From assembly GCA_007449985.2 (NCBI GenBank), contig VIIQ02000005.1, forward strand, positions 1,054,001 to 1,118,000: DNA of 64,000 nucleotides. Reading direction: 5' to 3'. Position 1 is the stretch's first letter. Every line of letters starts with the position of its first letter. The position numbers were made by a program, and so were the translations under genes. Positions 10,967-24,500 of this stretch are shown here, piece by piece. The notes beneath the pieces were generated by a model. That model did not search any database and was not told the DNA's origin. It worked only from the letters and a program-made list of their open reading frames with translations. Source of the DNA: Desmodesmus armatus (taxonomy: Eukaryota; Chlorophyta; Chlorophyceae; Sphaeropleales; Scenedesmaceae).

Positions 10967-12657
10967 ATGGCCAACATAAAGAGTCTGTCTGATCTGAATG
11001 GCGAGGGTGAGGGCGACGACAACGGCAAGTTCAACGACTACTATGCAGGTGGAGAGAAGAGGTGCGCTTCACCGCTAACCCTGGGGTGTCCGAGGCTGGC
11101 AGTGGCTGGCTTGCCTTGTGTGTTGGGTGATCACCAGACCCACCTGCAACTGCATCTTGTGTTTGTGGCAATGCAGTGGCCAGCTGATCAGGGGCGCACC
11201 AGAGGTAAGGGGCCTGACAGTATGCAAGCAACACTGTCTGAAGGTAGTCATGCATGCATGATCACCAAGTGGTGGAGTGCAGCAACTGTGAATCAGTTGG
11301 CAAGCAACACCAGAACATGCCGCTGGCTGCAGGATGAGGATGATGATGATGAGGGCAGGGACAAGATCGGTAGCCTGTTTCAGAAGGCCAAAGCTATCGG
11401 AGCACAGCAAGGCACAGCAGATGATCTGCCAGCGCAGGGGAACTTTGCTGGTCAGGGCAGGACCTTGGCAGGCAGCTCAGCACAGGTGCGCTTGGGAGGA
11501 CACTGCTGCTGCAGTTTGGAAGCATACATCGGATGCAAGGGGTGCTTGGACAGGCACCCAAGTGGTGCAGGTCATTGCAACACATGCAGTGTGGCACCAA
11601 AGTTTCGCCACTGTGGATTCGTAGCAGCTGCTGGTGATATCTGCATGCCCTCACTCATTGGTCGTGTTGCCTCCTGGTCTGCATTACTGTGGCAGGCGGC
11701 AGCAGGCGGCGGTGGGCAGCGCAACCATGTAGTCAAGTTCTACCGCAACAACGTCTTCACAGTGGATGATGGCCCAGCACGCAACATGGACGACCCTGCC
11801 AATCAGGACTTCATCAACAGCGTCAGCAAAGGAGAGTGCCCCAGTGAACTGGACCCTGGGGACAGCAGCACACCCGTCACAGTCAACCTGCTCAGGGCGG
11901 AGGAGGACTATGTGGCACCAAAGTAAGCTGGGCAGCGAGGCAGGAGGGTGGCTCATGGTGTAGTCTGCTGGCTGTGTTGCGCACAGCCGGCCCGGCTGAG
12001 CTTTGGTCTCATCTGTCCATCCGCAGAGTCAGGAGTGCATGCTGTCACCCGTAGTGACAATGCGCCTGCCGCCCTGCCTGACAGGCGCACGCTTGGCTGT
12101 TGTACTGGATATTAACTGGGAGTTTGCCTCGTACAGCCTGTTGTTCGTTATGGTGCTTTCAGGGGCAGCTGTCTTACAGCTTCACGCCAGCAGCCAGGCG
12201 GCTGCCTTGGCTCATCGCGTCACAACTGCTGTGTGCGGCTGATACGTTTTCACTCACTCACCGACCTTGCTCCCTTCTGCCCTGACCCGTGCTGTGGCTG
12301 TGCAGGTATGTGGCGTTTGGGGGGTCAGGCAACACCCTGGGCGGCAGCGCAGGTGCCAGCAGCAGTCAAGCAGCGGCAGGCAGCAGTGCAGCCCCAGCAG
12401 GCGAGTGGGAGGGTGTTGATGAGAGCAAGCCCACCACATCCATCCAGCTGAGGCTGTATGACGGCAGCCGCATGGTGGCCCGCATGAACACCTCACACAC
12501 AGTGCAGGACATCAGGCGCTTCATCAGGGCATCCCGGCCAGACATGCCTGCAGCATACCAGCTGATGACAGGCTTCCCCCCAGCACCCATTGCTGACGAG
12601 AGCCAGTCCCTGGAGGCAGCAGGGCTGCTCAACGCCGTCATCAACCAGCGCAAGTGA
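10967..12657 (+). CDS. p47/Shp1-type p97 (CDC48) cofactor with SEP and UBX domains
   Basis: Adaptor that links the AAA-ATPase CDC48/p97 to ubiquitinated cargo or membrane fusion; cytosolic/nuclear. Exons 10967-11061, about 11314-11485, 11696-11922 and 12306-12657 give about 281 aa. The N-terminus has FNDYYAGGEK, the family's conserved entry motif, then an acidic run and IGSLFQKAKAIGAQQG. The SEP domain (about residues 94-170) shows VVKFYRNNVFTVDDGPAR and GECPSEL. The UBX domain (about 205-281) shows SIQLRLYDGSRMVARMN, the FPP-type loop as GFPPAP, and ends NAVINQRK. It lacks an N-terminal UBA domain, like plant PUX proteins of this class. The start of exon 2 was chosen only to keep phase and may shift by a few codons. 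Confidence 0.9.
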
Positions 12658-14227
12658 TGGCAGCACGCGCCGTCTAAACAGCAGCAGCACGCGCAGCAGG
12701 CAGCATGCTGGCACTGCTTAGGACCAAGCAGTGTGTGCCTCATGCGTGCTGTCAGAGCTCCTGGTGTGCCAGGCAGCAGCTTTTTGGCTGGGCTCCCTGT
12801 GGGTGGTTTTGGACCGTGGGTGCACATGCGCTTGCTGTTGTCATAGCTGGCAGTTGGGTCTGATTGCGACTGCCATGCATGGTATGTCATGGTGTTTGTG
12901 CCCCTGCAGCAACACGCTGAGTGGCTCGTTTGCGTGCCCTGTATCATGTCAAGCACTGAGGCCAGCGGAGCAACCTGTGGGGCTGCTTCAGCCAGTGCGA
13001 GCTACATTGCATCATGTACAGCAGTTGCGAAGTGTAGTCTTGTTTTCAATCAGCCTGGGTTTTGCTGGAAGCCTTGAAATCCTACTGCTTGTAAATGTGT
13101 TATCTGTTCACCAGTTGTCAAAGCTGGCATATTCCACTGTTTGATTGAGTTTGCCACTTTGAGACATTGGGCTCTGAAGTTTATCTTAGTGGCATTGTTA
13201 TGTGCCTCCCAATAGCAGCCTGTCCATGGCCTTGGAGTGCAAATGCTTGAGTCTACTCGCTGCCCAGACAGCCCCAGTTGCCCATTAACGCTAGCGGTGT
13301 TGCACATTGTGCGCCCTAGCAGTGTATACACGCTGAGACTTGTGAGGAATGAACGGAGCTGTGAATCCGTCACGCTGCTGTTGCTCATCACAGCTCGCTG
13401 CAGAGTGAATACTGTCCAGGGTGCCAGCACAACCGCCCCTGCTTGCTGCTGCTGGGATGCCGCCTGCTTGACTGACTCACTGGGCATTAACAGCTGCTGG
13501 AAGTGATAGTGTCTGCTGCTCTTCAATTGCCCTGTGCTCCTGCATGCTGCAGGCAGTCGAAATTGCCCCCCCCCCCTGCACGCGTGATACTGAACCAGCA
13601 AGTGATGCAGCTGCATTGACAGGAGCTGTTTACCTTACCCAAACCGCTGTGTCCCACTGCATAACAGTGCTGCTGTGCTGGTGCTGCTGTCTTCATGCTA
13701 AGGCCGCTGCTGCTGTGCCAGCCACCCTCTGCAACACTTCTGCACTACGCAGCTGCTGCTAGTACATGCTGCCTGTTGCTGACGCTGTGACTTAGTTCAC
13801 TGCTGGTGCTGTGACTACCTGCAACCCAAGCCCCCATCCCCCAGCTGGCAAGGGTGCTGCAGTAAGCTGTCACCAATCCCATCCCATAGCCATGATCATC
13901 ACATAAGCATGGACATTGGACCAGACCTGCAATTGGAGGCCTGCAATTGAAGATAACCGTGCTGTTACACATCAATCAGACCCAAAACAAGTCTCTCAAG
14001 GTCCCTCCCAACCAAGCCACCCTCCCTGTTGTCAATGCGCTGTGCCAGCTCACACCAGCTGGAACACTGGCAGACACGCCAGACACCAACTGAGCTGCTG
14101 AATTGACTTACACACCCCTAGCCCTGCCTCCCACCCTGCTGTGCGCTCCAGCCTGCAACTGCTGCTGCTGCTGCTTGCTGGTCCTCACAACACTGCTGCT
14201 GCTGCTGCTGCCAGTGGTGCCGGCGCT
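12658..14227. other. 1.57-kb convergent intergenic region
   Basis: Lies between the 3' ends of the p47 gene (+) and plastid bS16 (-). It contains a poly(C) run at 13566-13576. A 188-codon open stretch on the minus strand at 13050-13616 has no family motif, and I treat it as chance. A TGTAA element near 13090 could serve as an algal polyadenylation signal for the p47 gene. Confidence 0.4.
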
Positions 14228-14611
14228 CTACAACTCCACGCGAGGCACATCCACCTTCACTGCGTCCGGCTGGATAACGTACGCCTTTTTGAGCAGGTTC
14301 TTGACCGTGTCGGAGGGCAGAGCACCCACACCGAGCCACTTCTTGATGGCTGGTGCGTTCAGGTTGGTCTCCTTCTTCAGGGGATCATACCAGCCCAGGT
14401 ACTCAATTGGCTTGCCATCGCGCCTAGTTCTGCTGTCGATGGCAACTAGACGATAGAATGGTGCCTTCTTGCGGCCATAGCGTTGGAAACGAATGGCAAC
14501 TCTGTTCTCGACCACGACTGCTGCCCTAGATACACGGACAGGTGCTACTGCAGCTGCCCTGAATGGCTGCACGCTGCCATTGAACGTGCGTGAGCTTAGG
14601 CTGGCCTGCAT
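14228..14611 (-). CDS. PRPS16: plastid ribosomal protein bS16, nuclear-encoded
   Basis: Component of the 30S ribosomal subunit, expected in the chloroplast. Single exon, 127 aa, starting at the ATG at 14611. The first 45 residues are Ser/Ala/Arg-rich with few acids ([12 protein letters not shown]...), typical of a transit peptide. The mature part begins near [20 protein letters not shown] and continues with [19 protein letters not shown] and [11 protein letters not shown], the bS16 core. Chlorophyte plastid genomes generally lack rps16, so a nuclear copy is expected. A mitochondrial destination is possible. Its intronless structure contrasts with its neighbours. Confidence 0.93.
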   Translation of the reverse strand: MQASLSSRTFNGSVQPFRAAAVAPVRVSRAAVVVENRVAIRFQRYGRKKAPFYRLVAIDSRTRRDGKPIEYLGWYDPLKKETNLNAPAIKKWLGVGALPSDTVKNLLKKAYVIQPDAVKVDVPRVEL

Positions 14612-14787
14612 CTCTCCGAGATTGTGAGGCTGGAAGACACAGGGCAGCAGGCGCACGCCTCTCCTACAATTCAATTCGTTCGACTTGAGCAGCACAATTG
14701 AACCAACAAAGGTAGCGGGCAGCAAGGGGAACTTTTGCAACCAGGGTCCACCAGTACCCTCAGGTCAAATGACTGTAGTGGGGAGTG

Positions 14788-17700
14788 TTACTGCATTTCA
14801 ACAGTGACCTTGACACCACCGACTTCCATTATTGCAGGTTCAACTGCTTGGCTCTTCAGGGATCGCAAGAGCTCGTATGGAGCCACCTGCGCAGCAAAGC
14901 GGCGCAAAGCGGGGGGGGGGGGGGCTTCAGACCTGGTGGTGGTGGGGGTATGCAAGTCATACTGCTGTGGGTGATAGTGTGTTGTAGCAAATGACTACAA
15001 ACTGTGAGGCTCCACATGCCAAACCGCCATAATGCCCCATCCGCTGTCCAGCACGTGAACATGCATGCATATGCAAGCAAGACACTTGGAAGGCTGGCAC
15101 AGTAGCGGCCCTGCTCACCTGGCTGAAGCCGTCCTCCCACTGTATCTGCGCCGCATAGTTGCCCATAGGTGCCACTCCAATGGGCTTGATCCCCTCAGGC
15201 ACCTCAGCGGCACCCAGCGCCTCTCCCGTCCACTCATTGATGCTGCGGGCACTGGTGTCATTCCGCCGCACCAGAGCAGCCTCCAGGAAGAACGGCTCTT
15301 CAGGGGTGCTGCCCCCGCCTGCTGGCGGCAGCACCACCCTGAAGAGCTGCTGCTGCGCGTCCCACGACACGCCGTACTTGGTTGCCGCTGACAGCTTGGC
15401 CACCTCCCGCACCACGGTGGCACCCAGCTCCATAAAGGCAGAACCCACTGGCCCAGCTGGGTCTGACACCACCAGCGGCTTGCCACCTGCATGGCCAAGG
15501 GCAAGAAAGAGTGCAGGCTCAGGCAGAGTGCAGGCTCAAGACAGAGCGCAGTCTCAATAGAGAACAACCTCAGGGCCAGCAATGACAGGAGGGTCAGCAG
15601 CACGCAACAACGGCACTGGAGACAACGTCGAAGTACGGCTGCCAGTCGGCCTGATCCATCTGCACTCAAGGGGCTTGCTAAGTTGAGTTCTTCCTTCTGC
15701 TGCAGCTGCTGGCAACTGCGCATAACCCCCTACATTTCCTACACAGAAACTTCAGCCGCGTAGATGACCTCGGCACCCACCATCTCCTGCCGCGGACAGG
15801 TCTGGAAGAATGGGGAACTGCACCAGGTTTGGGATGCCAAAGTCTTGCTGTATCCGCTGCCCACTGCCCTTGCCAAACGGCTGGTAGCGCTTGCCGTCGT
15901 CCCCATCGAAGTACGACATGTTCTCCACCACAGCCACCACAGGCACGGCCAGCTTAGCAAACATGCGGATGCCCTTGGCCACATCCACAAAGGCCAGCTT
16001 CTGGGGGGTGGTCACCACCACCGCAGCACTGAAGGACACTGTCTGGCACAAGGTGAGCTGGATGTCACCAGTGCCTGGGGGGAAGTCAACCACCAGGTAG
16101 TCCAACGCACCTGCAAGACAGGCCAGCACGCAGCAAGGGTGAAAGGTTGCAGCCCGTCTGGCAGCTGCTTTTGTGAAGCGTGTTGCAGGCTTCCAGCATA
16201 CATTGACACACCCTAACACCCCACATGTGCAGTCACAAAGCCCAGGAGAGCTGCCAGGCCTTTAGCCTGGCAAGCGGCCTGCAGGGCAGGCAGGCAGACC
16301 CCACTCACCCCATTCTGTGGTGGTCAGCATCTGCTGTATGAGGCCTGACACCATGGCGCCACGCATGATCGCGCTGCCTTGGCCAGCAAAGCCAAACGAC
16401 ACCAGCTGCACACCCTCATACTCTGTGGGTGTGATGGCGCGTGTGTCAGGGTTCATGCGCAGGATCCGCAGCTCAGGGCTGACCATGGTGGGTAGGCTGG
16501 GGCCATACACGTCAGCATCAAAGATGCCAACCTGTAGCAGGATGAGGGGTGAACACCAGCACAGCAGTAAGTGTCAACACGACAGCAAAAGGCACCATGA
16601 GGGTGAGCAAGCTGCCTGCACCCCTGTGAGTAGGCAGAGCTCAGCCAGCTCCTGCAGCTGACTGTTGTACAGTAACATGACATTACCAGTTGCAAGCTGT
16701 CATGTAATAAACGGCAAGGTATTGGATCAATATCCCCTCTGAGACCGCCAACTGCAGTCCAGCATTTGCCGCATGCTGGCCCACTGCTGCCGCCGTGCTT
16801 GACCACTGCTGCATAGTGTTACTGCTGCCTGAGGTTGGGACACTCAGACGCTTGCAGCTGCCCACCTTGGCACCCATCTGTGCCAGAGTATACGCCAGGT
16901 TGACCGAGGTTGTTGACTTGCCCACGCCTCCCTTGCAGCTGGAGACTGCGATGATGTGGCGCACGTCCCTGAGCCCCCCCGGCCGCCCATCATCTGCTGT
17001 GATGGGCTTGGCTGGCTGGCTGGTGATGCTGACATCAACACTGCTCACCCAGGGCAGCTCCTGCATGGGGCCGGGCGGCAAAAGTGCAGCAGAAGCAGCA
17101 CAGACGTGCGTGATACTGCCCGGGTGCCTAAGTGCAGTCTCGGCATACAGTGTCAAGTGACATTTACGCGCCAGCACTTGACGTGGCAGTGCCACTGCAG
17201 TGATGTCTTGGAGCTGTGCCACCATGGAACAAAGACCACCAATACACTGCTTCAAGTCACGACCAGGCAACCACCACTTTCTGTGCAGCTGCTTGATCTG
17301 CCTGCCTGCCAGCTGGCCAACACCAGCCTCCCCCAGCCTCACCTGCACATACTGTGTGGCCTCCCGCTTGAACTGGTCCTTCACTGGGCACGCTGGCGTG
17401 GTGAGCTCCAGTGTGAAAGAGACTGCGCCTGTCGCTGGGTCTATGTTGAGCGACTTGACAAAGCCACAGCTGACAATGTCCTCGCCAAAGTCAGGGTCAA
17501 TGATGCGGCGCAGGGCTGACAGCACATCTTCACTTGCTGCCCTCACATCAGCCTGCACGGAGGAGCAGGGGGGCCACAGCTGCTGGTATCACATGGCTGC
17601 GGTTTGCAGCAGCTGCTGGCGCCAGTTGAGGCGGTTAATGAGTGCCATGGACCGCCCACGTGCAGCTGCGCAGCACAGGTAAAAGCCTGATGGCTGCCTG

Positions 17701-17882
17701 TCAGCGGCTACTGCTAGAGATAGCAGCGTGAGTGCTGCTGCCACAAAACCTGACGAGCTGTAACTTACCGGTTGGTCTGCTACAGCTGCAGTTCTGCACC
17801 GCCGGTGCTGGGTCAGCCGCTGCTGCCCACATTGGAGAACTTGCCGCTGCCAGCTGCAGGGCTGTTGTTTGCTGGCCAGCAT
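14788..17882 (-). CDS. HCF101: HCF101, plastid Mrp/NBP35-type iron-sulfur scaffold P-loop ATPase
   Basis: Chloroplast scaffold that delivers 4Fe-4S clusters, chiefly for photosystem I. Seven exons (17882-17769, 17552-17343, 17060-16866, 16531-16309, 16110-15781, 15486-15119, 14886-14788) join in phase to about 512 aa. The first 38 residues ([20 protein letters not shown]...) form a plausible transit peptide. DUF59/MIP18 domain: [32 protein letters not shown]. Walker A near residue 150: [11 protein letters not shown]. Then [55 protein letters not shown]-terminal DUF971: [18 protein letters not shown] and [15 protein letters not shown]. An alternative in-frame start lies near 17960. It is divergent from FANCD2. 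Confidence 0.95.
14911..14924. repeat. poly(G) tract in last HCF101 intron
   Basis: A run of about 14 G on the + strand within the intron 14887-15118; it reads as poly(C) in the HCF101 transcript, about 25 nt upstream of the acceptor. Confidence 0.9.
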
Positions 17883-18518
17883 GCACTGCTGGCGGCTTGG
17901 CACAGCTGATTGTGTCACAACCGTCGTCCGTGCATGCCGGCCAACCCCCACACCCTGCATGGGTCACGACAGTCCAGGTTGAAGGGGTGTGGATAACCGA
18001 CTGCTGTCGAGTGAGGCTGGGTGGGAGAGGCAACCCACCAGCTGGCTCCCCTGGTGCTGCAGCAGCATTGAGCGCATCCCAAAACACCTTCAAGTAGCAA
18101 TCAAAGCTGTTTTGACGCAATTGGGGCTGATCCACTGCTGCTTTGGGGTTGTGCAGGTTAGGCAGATCGCCGTGTTCCAGTCTACTATGATCAGCGAAAC
18201 CAAGAACAATTAGCCTCGTCTAGCCTTCTGCTGAGGATCCAGGCCAGCCTGGCACGCGGAGCACAACTTGGGTTTTTATTTGAACTTGTGAAACGAAATC
18301 AGGGGCAATTACATGTATGGAAGTTTTTCTCTGTTTTCATGCATCAACTTTGTCACATGTCCAGAGCTGATAGACCTGCAGTCCAAGTAGCTGTGATCAA
18401 AAACAATTGAGCAACAGTTCTGTGCCAGGGCTCCCTGGTGCTGCTGCTGCTTTCGTGTATCGGGCCATAAGACAATCATACCAGCTCCATGAGCAGCCTG
18501 ATGCTGTGAACAGCACCC
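17883..18518. other. bidirectional upstream region, HCF101 and FANCD2
   Basis: This 636-bp region between two divergent starts must contain both promoters. No coding segment or striking repeat was seen. Confidence 0.5.
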
Positions 18519-21500
18519 ATGATGGATGCCCTGTATGATGCCTCGAACATTCAGCGGCATGACAGGGTGGCGAAGCGGCCGAGGCTGTCCCAGCTGGAGC
18601 CAGCAGCAGCCAGCTTTGGCACCATAGTAAGAAGGACATGATGCTCACATGTCCAATTGTTTGTAGCACAAGGTGCACACGCTGTGACTATGGAGCACCC
18701 CTGTGCTGCAGGTGGATCGTGCAGGAGTCCAGGGGCTGTCAGATGCCAGCAGTGAGGGACTTGGCAGCACAGCAGCGCTGCCAGGCATCGACGACCCCCG
18801 GAGGGTGAAGCGGCAGCTGAGTGAGGATCTGGCCAAGCCGCAGCAGCAGGACACCTTCCTCGCCAGTCTATCAGAAGTCATAGCCAATGACGAGCTGCTG
18901 CGCCGTTGCCTGCTTCCTATGGAAGTTACTGATGAGGTAGGGCTGCTTCTGTGGGCGCTTTGGACTGCTTGTTATGACATGAAGTGCTATGGCACACAAA
19001 TGCGGCGGCACCTTCTAGTGCACGAGTGTCTGAGATCCCTGCCGGGGCTGGCACTAGGTGGTGCTAGGCACACCACTGAAAACTAAAATGCTACTGGAAT
19101 TGACGGCTGGCTTGCGGGTGATCTCGATCGCCCCCACACTTGACCTGAGAAACTGGGGTACGACAAGTTGAAGGCCCTTCGGGGCACCCTCATGAGCCCT
19201 TGGCTCGCTGGCTAGTGCTGAGGTTGGGACCCTGTCCCCCCAAATACTGTACTGTACAAACAAATTACTGTGCCCCTGGTGCATTGCAGGAGATGATGTC
19301 TGGCATGACTTCTTCCGCATGTGGATGTGCATGTCACAGGCGGACACCAACGCTTACAAGCAAGTGTGTACCGCATGCTGCTGACCATTGCAGCTCTTGA
19401 TCTTGCTGTACTGCCCCTGCAGAGGTGCCTGAAGTACGCTACTGGTGACAGCTTCATGCGGCTGCTGCTCAACATATTGCCGCTGCAGCAGCGCCTTGCG
19501 ACAATGCTGCTGCAGAAGCTGCCGGAATTCAGCACAGCGGAGTGTGATGAGCCCGACAATGCTGCAGCTGACGTCAGCACAGCATCCCTCTCCAGCCTCA
19601 TCCTGGCGCAATTGAGATGGTATGGGTTGGCTGCCAAACAGGGGTGTGCTAAACGCTGCAGCTGGGTAGATGCACAGCCAAATGCATGAGACAACCGCAG
19701 CGGTAGCGACCTTGGTTACCTTCTGCCAGCTCCCCAAGCACAAGCTGAATTATCAGAAGCCGGCAGGTTGGGTGCGTAAACCGACCTGATGCTGGTGAAG
19801 GCTTGAGAACACCTATGTGTGTCTGCCTTCAATCTGCTGCATCCTGCGTTCAGGTTGGAGGTCGTTGCTGATGCAGCCGCCCTCACGGCAACCATGCTGG
19901 AGGTCCTGCCAGTGTGCTCCCCCAGCATCCAGCGGCAGCTCATCTGCATCCTGCCTGAGGTTACTCAGCCGCAGGACCACGGCCTAGTGCTGGAGCAGCT
20001 GCAGGGCCTGTTGGAGGCCGATGTCACGTTCATGGCCCCGGTGGTGGAGTGCCTGGGCAACATGATGCTGGAGCCAGCACTTCAGGTGGGGGCTGGCTGT
20101 GCACACCGCCACCAATGGTGGACACTGAACAACTGGCAGCTTTGAGATTGGACCTGGAGAAGCCTACAGTACTCACAACACCCAGCCATGAGTATACTGC
20201 AGTTGCAGTCAGTCCACTGGGGCTCAGCTTGACCAATTGCAGCATGGTATCTAGTTTTGTAGCCAGCAATGGCTGCATGGCTGCGGCCTTCACTGCTGGT
20301 CCTGGTTGTGCCCCTGCACCATGCTGTCTGCTGTGATCTTGCCACTCAGGACGAGGTTGTGTCATCCCTGATGTCCCAGCTGCCTGCTGTGGAGGTTGAG
20401 GACCTGCCAGGGCTGGTCAAGTACATCATCAGCACAGCTGGCACAGGCAATGCAGAACAGGTGCGCCAGGCATGGGCCAGGCACCTGAGACTGCAGTGAA
20501 TGTATACTCACACGACTGCACAGGCGACTGCTCTGTAGCTTTGGCAGTACCTGTAGTGCGCACCCTTGTCTGTGTGCTCGTACTGATTGTGTTGGTACGG
20601 CCTGTGCTGTTGGGTTGCAGGTGCTGACCACCCTGCGCTCTAACCTGCACTTCATCAACCCAGCAGACCCCCGACTGGCAGGTGCGCACACCACCTGCAG
20701 CTGCCAAGCATGTGGCCCGCCTGATGGCTCACTCATGCAAGCAGCAGTGCATGTTAAGCAGAGTGCTCAGCTTGGGCTGCTTGGTCGCATAATGTGGCTG
20801 TCACCTTGCCGGCTCCTGCTGCTGCTTCTGCAGTGCCTGATCACCGTCAGAAGGGCCCAATGCACCCCACTTCCAGGAGCCCTGAGGCCCTGCTGGTCAG
20901 GGAGCTGGTGCCAGCGCTGCAAGGAAACCCTGCTGCAGCAGCAGCATGTCTCAAACTGGAGGCCGGCCTGACAGGTGGGTGAGACTTCATTCAGCATGGC
21001 ACCCTCACACCGACCAGATGCACACATGACGGTACAAGCAATGGCTATCATCATCACGGTGAGGGTTGCAGCAGCGTTGACGTTGTTGGGAATATCACTG
21101 ATACCTGAGGTTCTTGCCTGCTGCTTGCCCAGACCCTGGTGCACATGGCTGTTTTGACCTGGTGGTGCTGCTGGCGCTGCACACCAAGGGCTCTGACAGC
21201 AGGAAGGCTGTGGAGGCATGCCTCAAAAAGAAGCTGCTGGAGGGGGCAGCCACGCCAGCGTGGCTCACCAGGGCACTCACTAGCCATCAGGTGGGCAGGC
21301 ATTTCAAACCAGATGCATACAGTTTTGGTGGCAGAAGTTAGAAAGCAATTGACACTTGCATCGCAAAAGTCCCTGGCAACACCCAGAAAACGAGTACCGT
21401 GGACAGTTCGTCACTGAGTGCATCTGATGCTGTGTGTACATGTGCTGGTTGTGTGTGCAGGCTTGCTACCGTGACCAGCTGTGGAACTCCTTGCTAAGCC

Positions 21501-24500
21501 TGGCTGGCAGCTGGTGCTCAGCAAGGGAGGCCCCAGTGACTGCAGCAGCCTCAGCCCTGTATGTCACCTTGTTCGTGGTGTTTGATGCTGCGCTGGAGCG
21601 GCAGCAGGTCCTGCATGCTTTGCATGGCCATCTGGGCTCTGGGGCATCAGGCCAACAGGACGCAGCTCTCCAGGTGAGGTTGAGGGCCGCCCTCATTGAG
21701 TGCTGCTGCACTACACTGAGCGCTGCTGCACTACAAGTACATAAGCACAGGCGGCCCAGGCATGGTGAGCGTGCACTGTTGTTAGCGACATAGCCACGGC
21801 AGACCAGCTTGCTTTTTCCTGGCCTGTCAACACCCTAGCAGCAGCGCATCCCTGTCACACAGTGGCAGTGTATGCTTGAACCTGAGCCTCAGCGGCTGAA
21901 CTTGCAGCAGACCGGCATGCGTCACCGTAAAGCAGACTAGTTCAACTAGTCCGCTTTACAAGTTGTCCTGCTTGTTGGCCCTGCAGGCCCTCAGCACGTT
22001 GGCCAGCCGCCATGTGGGTTTGCTGCGGGGTTACAGCAGCTACCTGGCCAACATCCTGGACCACCTGGAGGGCTTCTCCAATGCACAGCTGCAGCAGGTG
22101 TTCAGCATGTTTGCAGCACTCACGGCCAGGACACCAGCAGCACGCGCTGCAGCAGCAGGAGCCTCCGGTAGCGCAGCAGGTAAGAGTGTGCTTGGGCTTG
22201 TTAGCATCATGCAGCGGCGGTATGTGTGCATCACATGGCTACGCAGCGGCGCTTGATTTCGCAGTACCAGCAGCGAAATGCGCAGGATTCAGCTCCTGAT
22301 CCTCAGCGCAGCTACTCACAGAACTTCCCATCAAGAAAAGCAGACGGCATCGCTGTATTGCTACATGCTACGTACAAGGCGCTCTGGTCAGGAACCCCCG
22401 TCCCCCTCTCCTGTCCCTTACTTGTGCAGGCTCATCAGCGTCATCTGCTGCTGGTGGCAGCCGGCTGGAAGACGAATTGGTCATCACGCTGAACAAGGCC
22501 CTGGCACAGTCAAACCCTGGCTACAAGCGTATTGGCATCATGGGCATGCTAGCACTGCTGCAGCAGGAGGGAGCAACGTATGAACTGCTGTGTGATGCAG
22601 AGGGCACCGCTGCAGGTGAGGGCTTGTGGCACAGTGCCCTGCACACATCTTAGGGCAGCTGTGGAAGTAACACTTAAGGCACGTGCATGGCAGACAGCTC
22701 TGCATGTCGCTACTGTTGGGGTTGCTGTATGTGCTGCTTGCGCTGACGTGTCAAAGTGATGTGGTCATGATGGGACGTTGTGGCTCTCCTTTGCTGTGTC
22801 ATGTTGCGCAGGTGCTGTGAAGGACAGCTGGGTCAGTCGTGCTGACTCAGTGTTCAACCAATGCATGGGCAGCCCAGGCATCTTTGCGTTCCTGCTGGAT
22901 CAATGTTCGCTGCTGCTGGAGGCACAGCAGCAGCAGCACGCACCAAAACCAGCAGCAGCGGCAGCAGCAGGGGTGGCAGGTGCTGGCGGTGGAGGTGCTG
23001 CTGATGGACCCACTGTGCCACCTCAGATACCCGCACCCATGCTGGAGTGGATGCATGAGAAAGTCAATGTGAGTGCTGTAAGGAGCTGCGCCTTGTTTGT
23101 GATGTTCTCTTCATAAGTGATCATGTCGTCCCGGTGACAAGCAGGCTCTCCCCTGCAAAAGGAAACATCACAACATGCATGTTGAGGTATTGCTGCCTGG
23201 GTGTGTGTTGCTGGTGTGCGCAGGACCTGTTGGTGGAGGTGTTTGCAGCAGACATGCCAGGGGCTGTGGAGGCCTCAGAGGTGCAGGACCCACTAGGAAC
23301 AACGCAGGCGCAGCAGCTCAACCTGCAGACAGATGACCCGCAACTGAAGGTCAGGTTGAAGGAGGTCTAGGACTGTGTGTGCTGAGTGCACATTGTGTTT
23401 GCGTCAGCTCTGAGGCCACCTGCTGTCCTGCCACCTGCTTTGGTCACATTACCATTGCATGCGCAATGCCACCGACATCAACTCCCCTCCCTGTAATCTA
23501 CTGCCCTACAGGCACAGCTGTGGTTCAACCTGGACGGCAGCTTTGCTCCTGTGTACCTCGCTGTCCTGCCTCTGGTGGCTTCCAGAGATGCCCACAAAAG
23601 GTGGGGAGGCTGGTGATTGTTGGATATGCCCTTGTTTTCATTTGCTCACCAAGCAACACTGCACCCGCCGCTGAGCTTCTGGCTCTTTAGGTTCCTTGCC
23701 TTCAGTAGGGTGACTGCGGCATGGCTGTTGACGGTGATGCTGGCTGCTTGCCTGTTTGCCTCTTTGCCTGCTGCTGCTGTAGGGCCCAGTTGACATGGCT
23801 GCCTGCAGCGCTGAGGTTGCTGGCTGCCATCGCCAACTGCCGCTTTGGTGGGGACTTGACCAATGTTGATGCGCTGCTGGGCTGCCCACTGGCACTGCCT
23901 GACAGGGACATGTTCGCCAATGGCCAGTAAGTATCTTCACATGCTCAAATCGAAGACGTGTCTGAGACCGGGGGTTGTCCATGCTAACAGCATGCACACC
24001 ATATGGGTTGGATATTCAACATGCATGCGAGCAACGTCTCAAGGCACAGGTGGAGGTTCTTTGACGCCTACAGTGTGGCTGTTCTGCTGTTGCTCTGATT
24101 GTCATGGTGGTGTGCAGGTGGGATGTGTTGCCCCTGCCCAGTAAAGTGACAGTCCTGTTGGCACTGCAGCACACCATCTGCTGGCTGCGGGAGGTGGTGG
24201 CTGTGTTTGGCCCCAGCATCAGCATAGAGGCACTCGTGGCGACTGCAGGCTCAGAAAACACGCAAGCAACGTGAGTGAGGGGCGTCAGCACCGCAGCCGT
24301 CAGCACACTGGCATGCCAGGGCCAGCGACTCCATGCAGGGTCCTGCCTGTCGCACGACTGGCAGCCATAATGCATCTTCTGTCTCGGCATGGTGGTCCCA
24401 ACAACACGCAGCAACCCTCGCGAGGTGCATGTCATAGTCACTGCCTGCACCGTCCAACAAGCCGGTTTGTCAATGCAGCTCAGCCTTTGTTATGCCCCTG

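Noticed and set aside
13050..13616. 188-codon open stretch on the minus strand in the p47/bS16 gap
   Set aside because: No domain motif, no splice-compatible neighbours and a composition like the intergenic background; long chance reading frames are common here because of the biased base composition.
19290..19400. Possible extra FANCD2 exon reading GDDVWHDFFRMWM
   Set aside because: It cannot be joined in frame with its neighbours using acceptable splice sites, while a direct join from 18936 to 19423 matches the human protein order.
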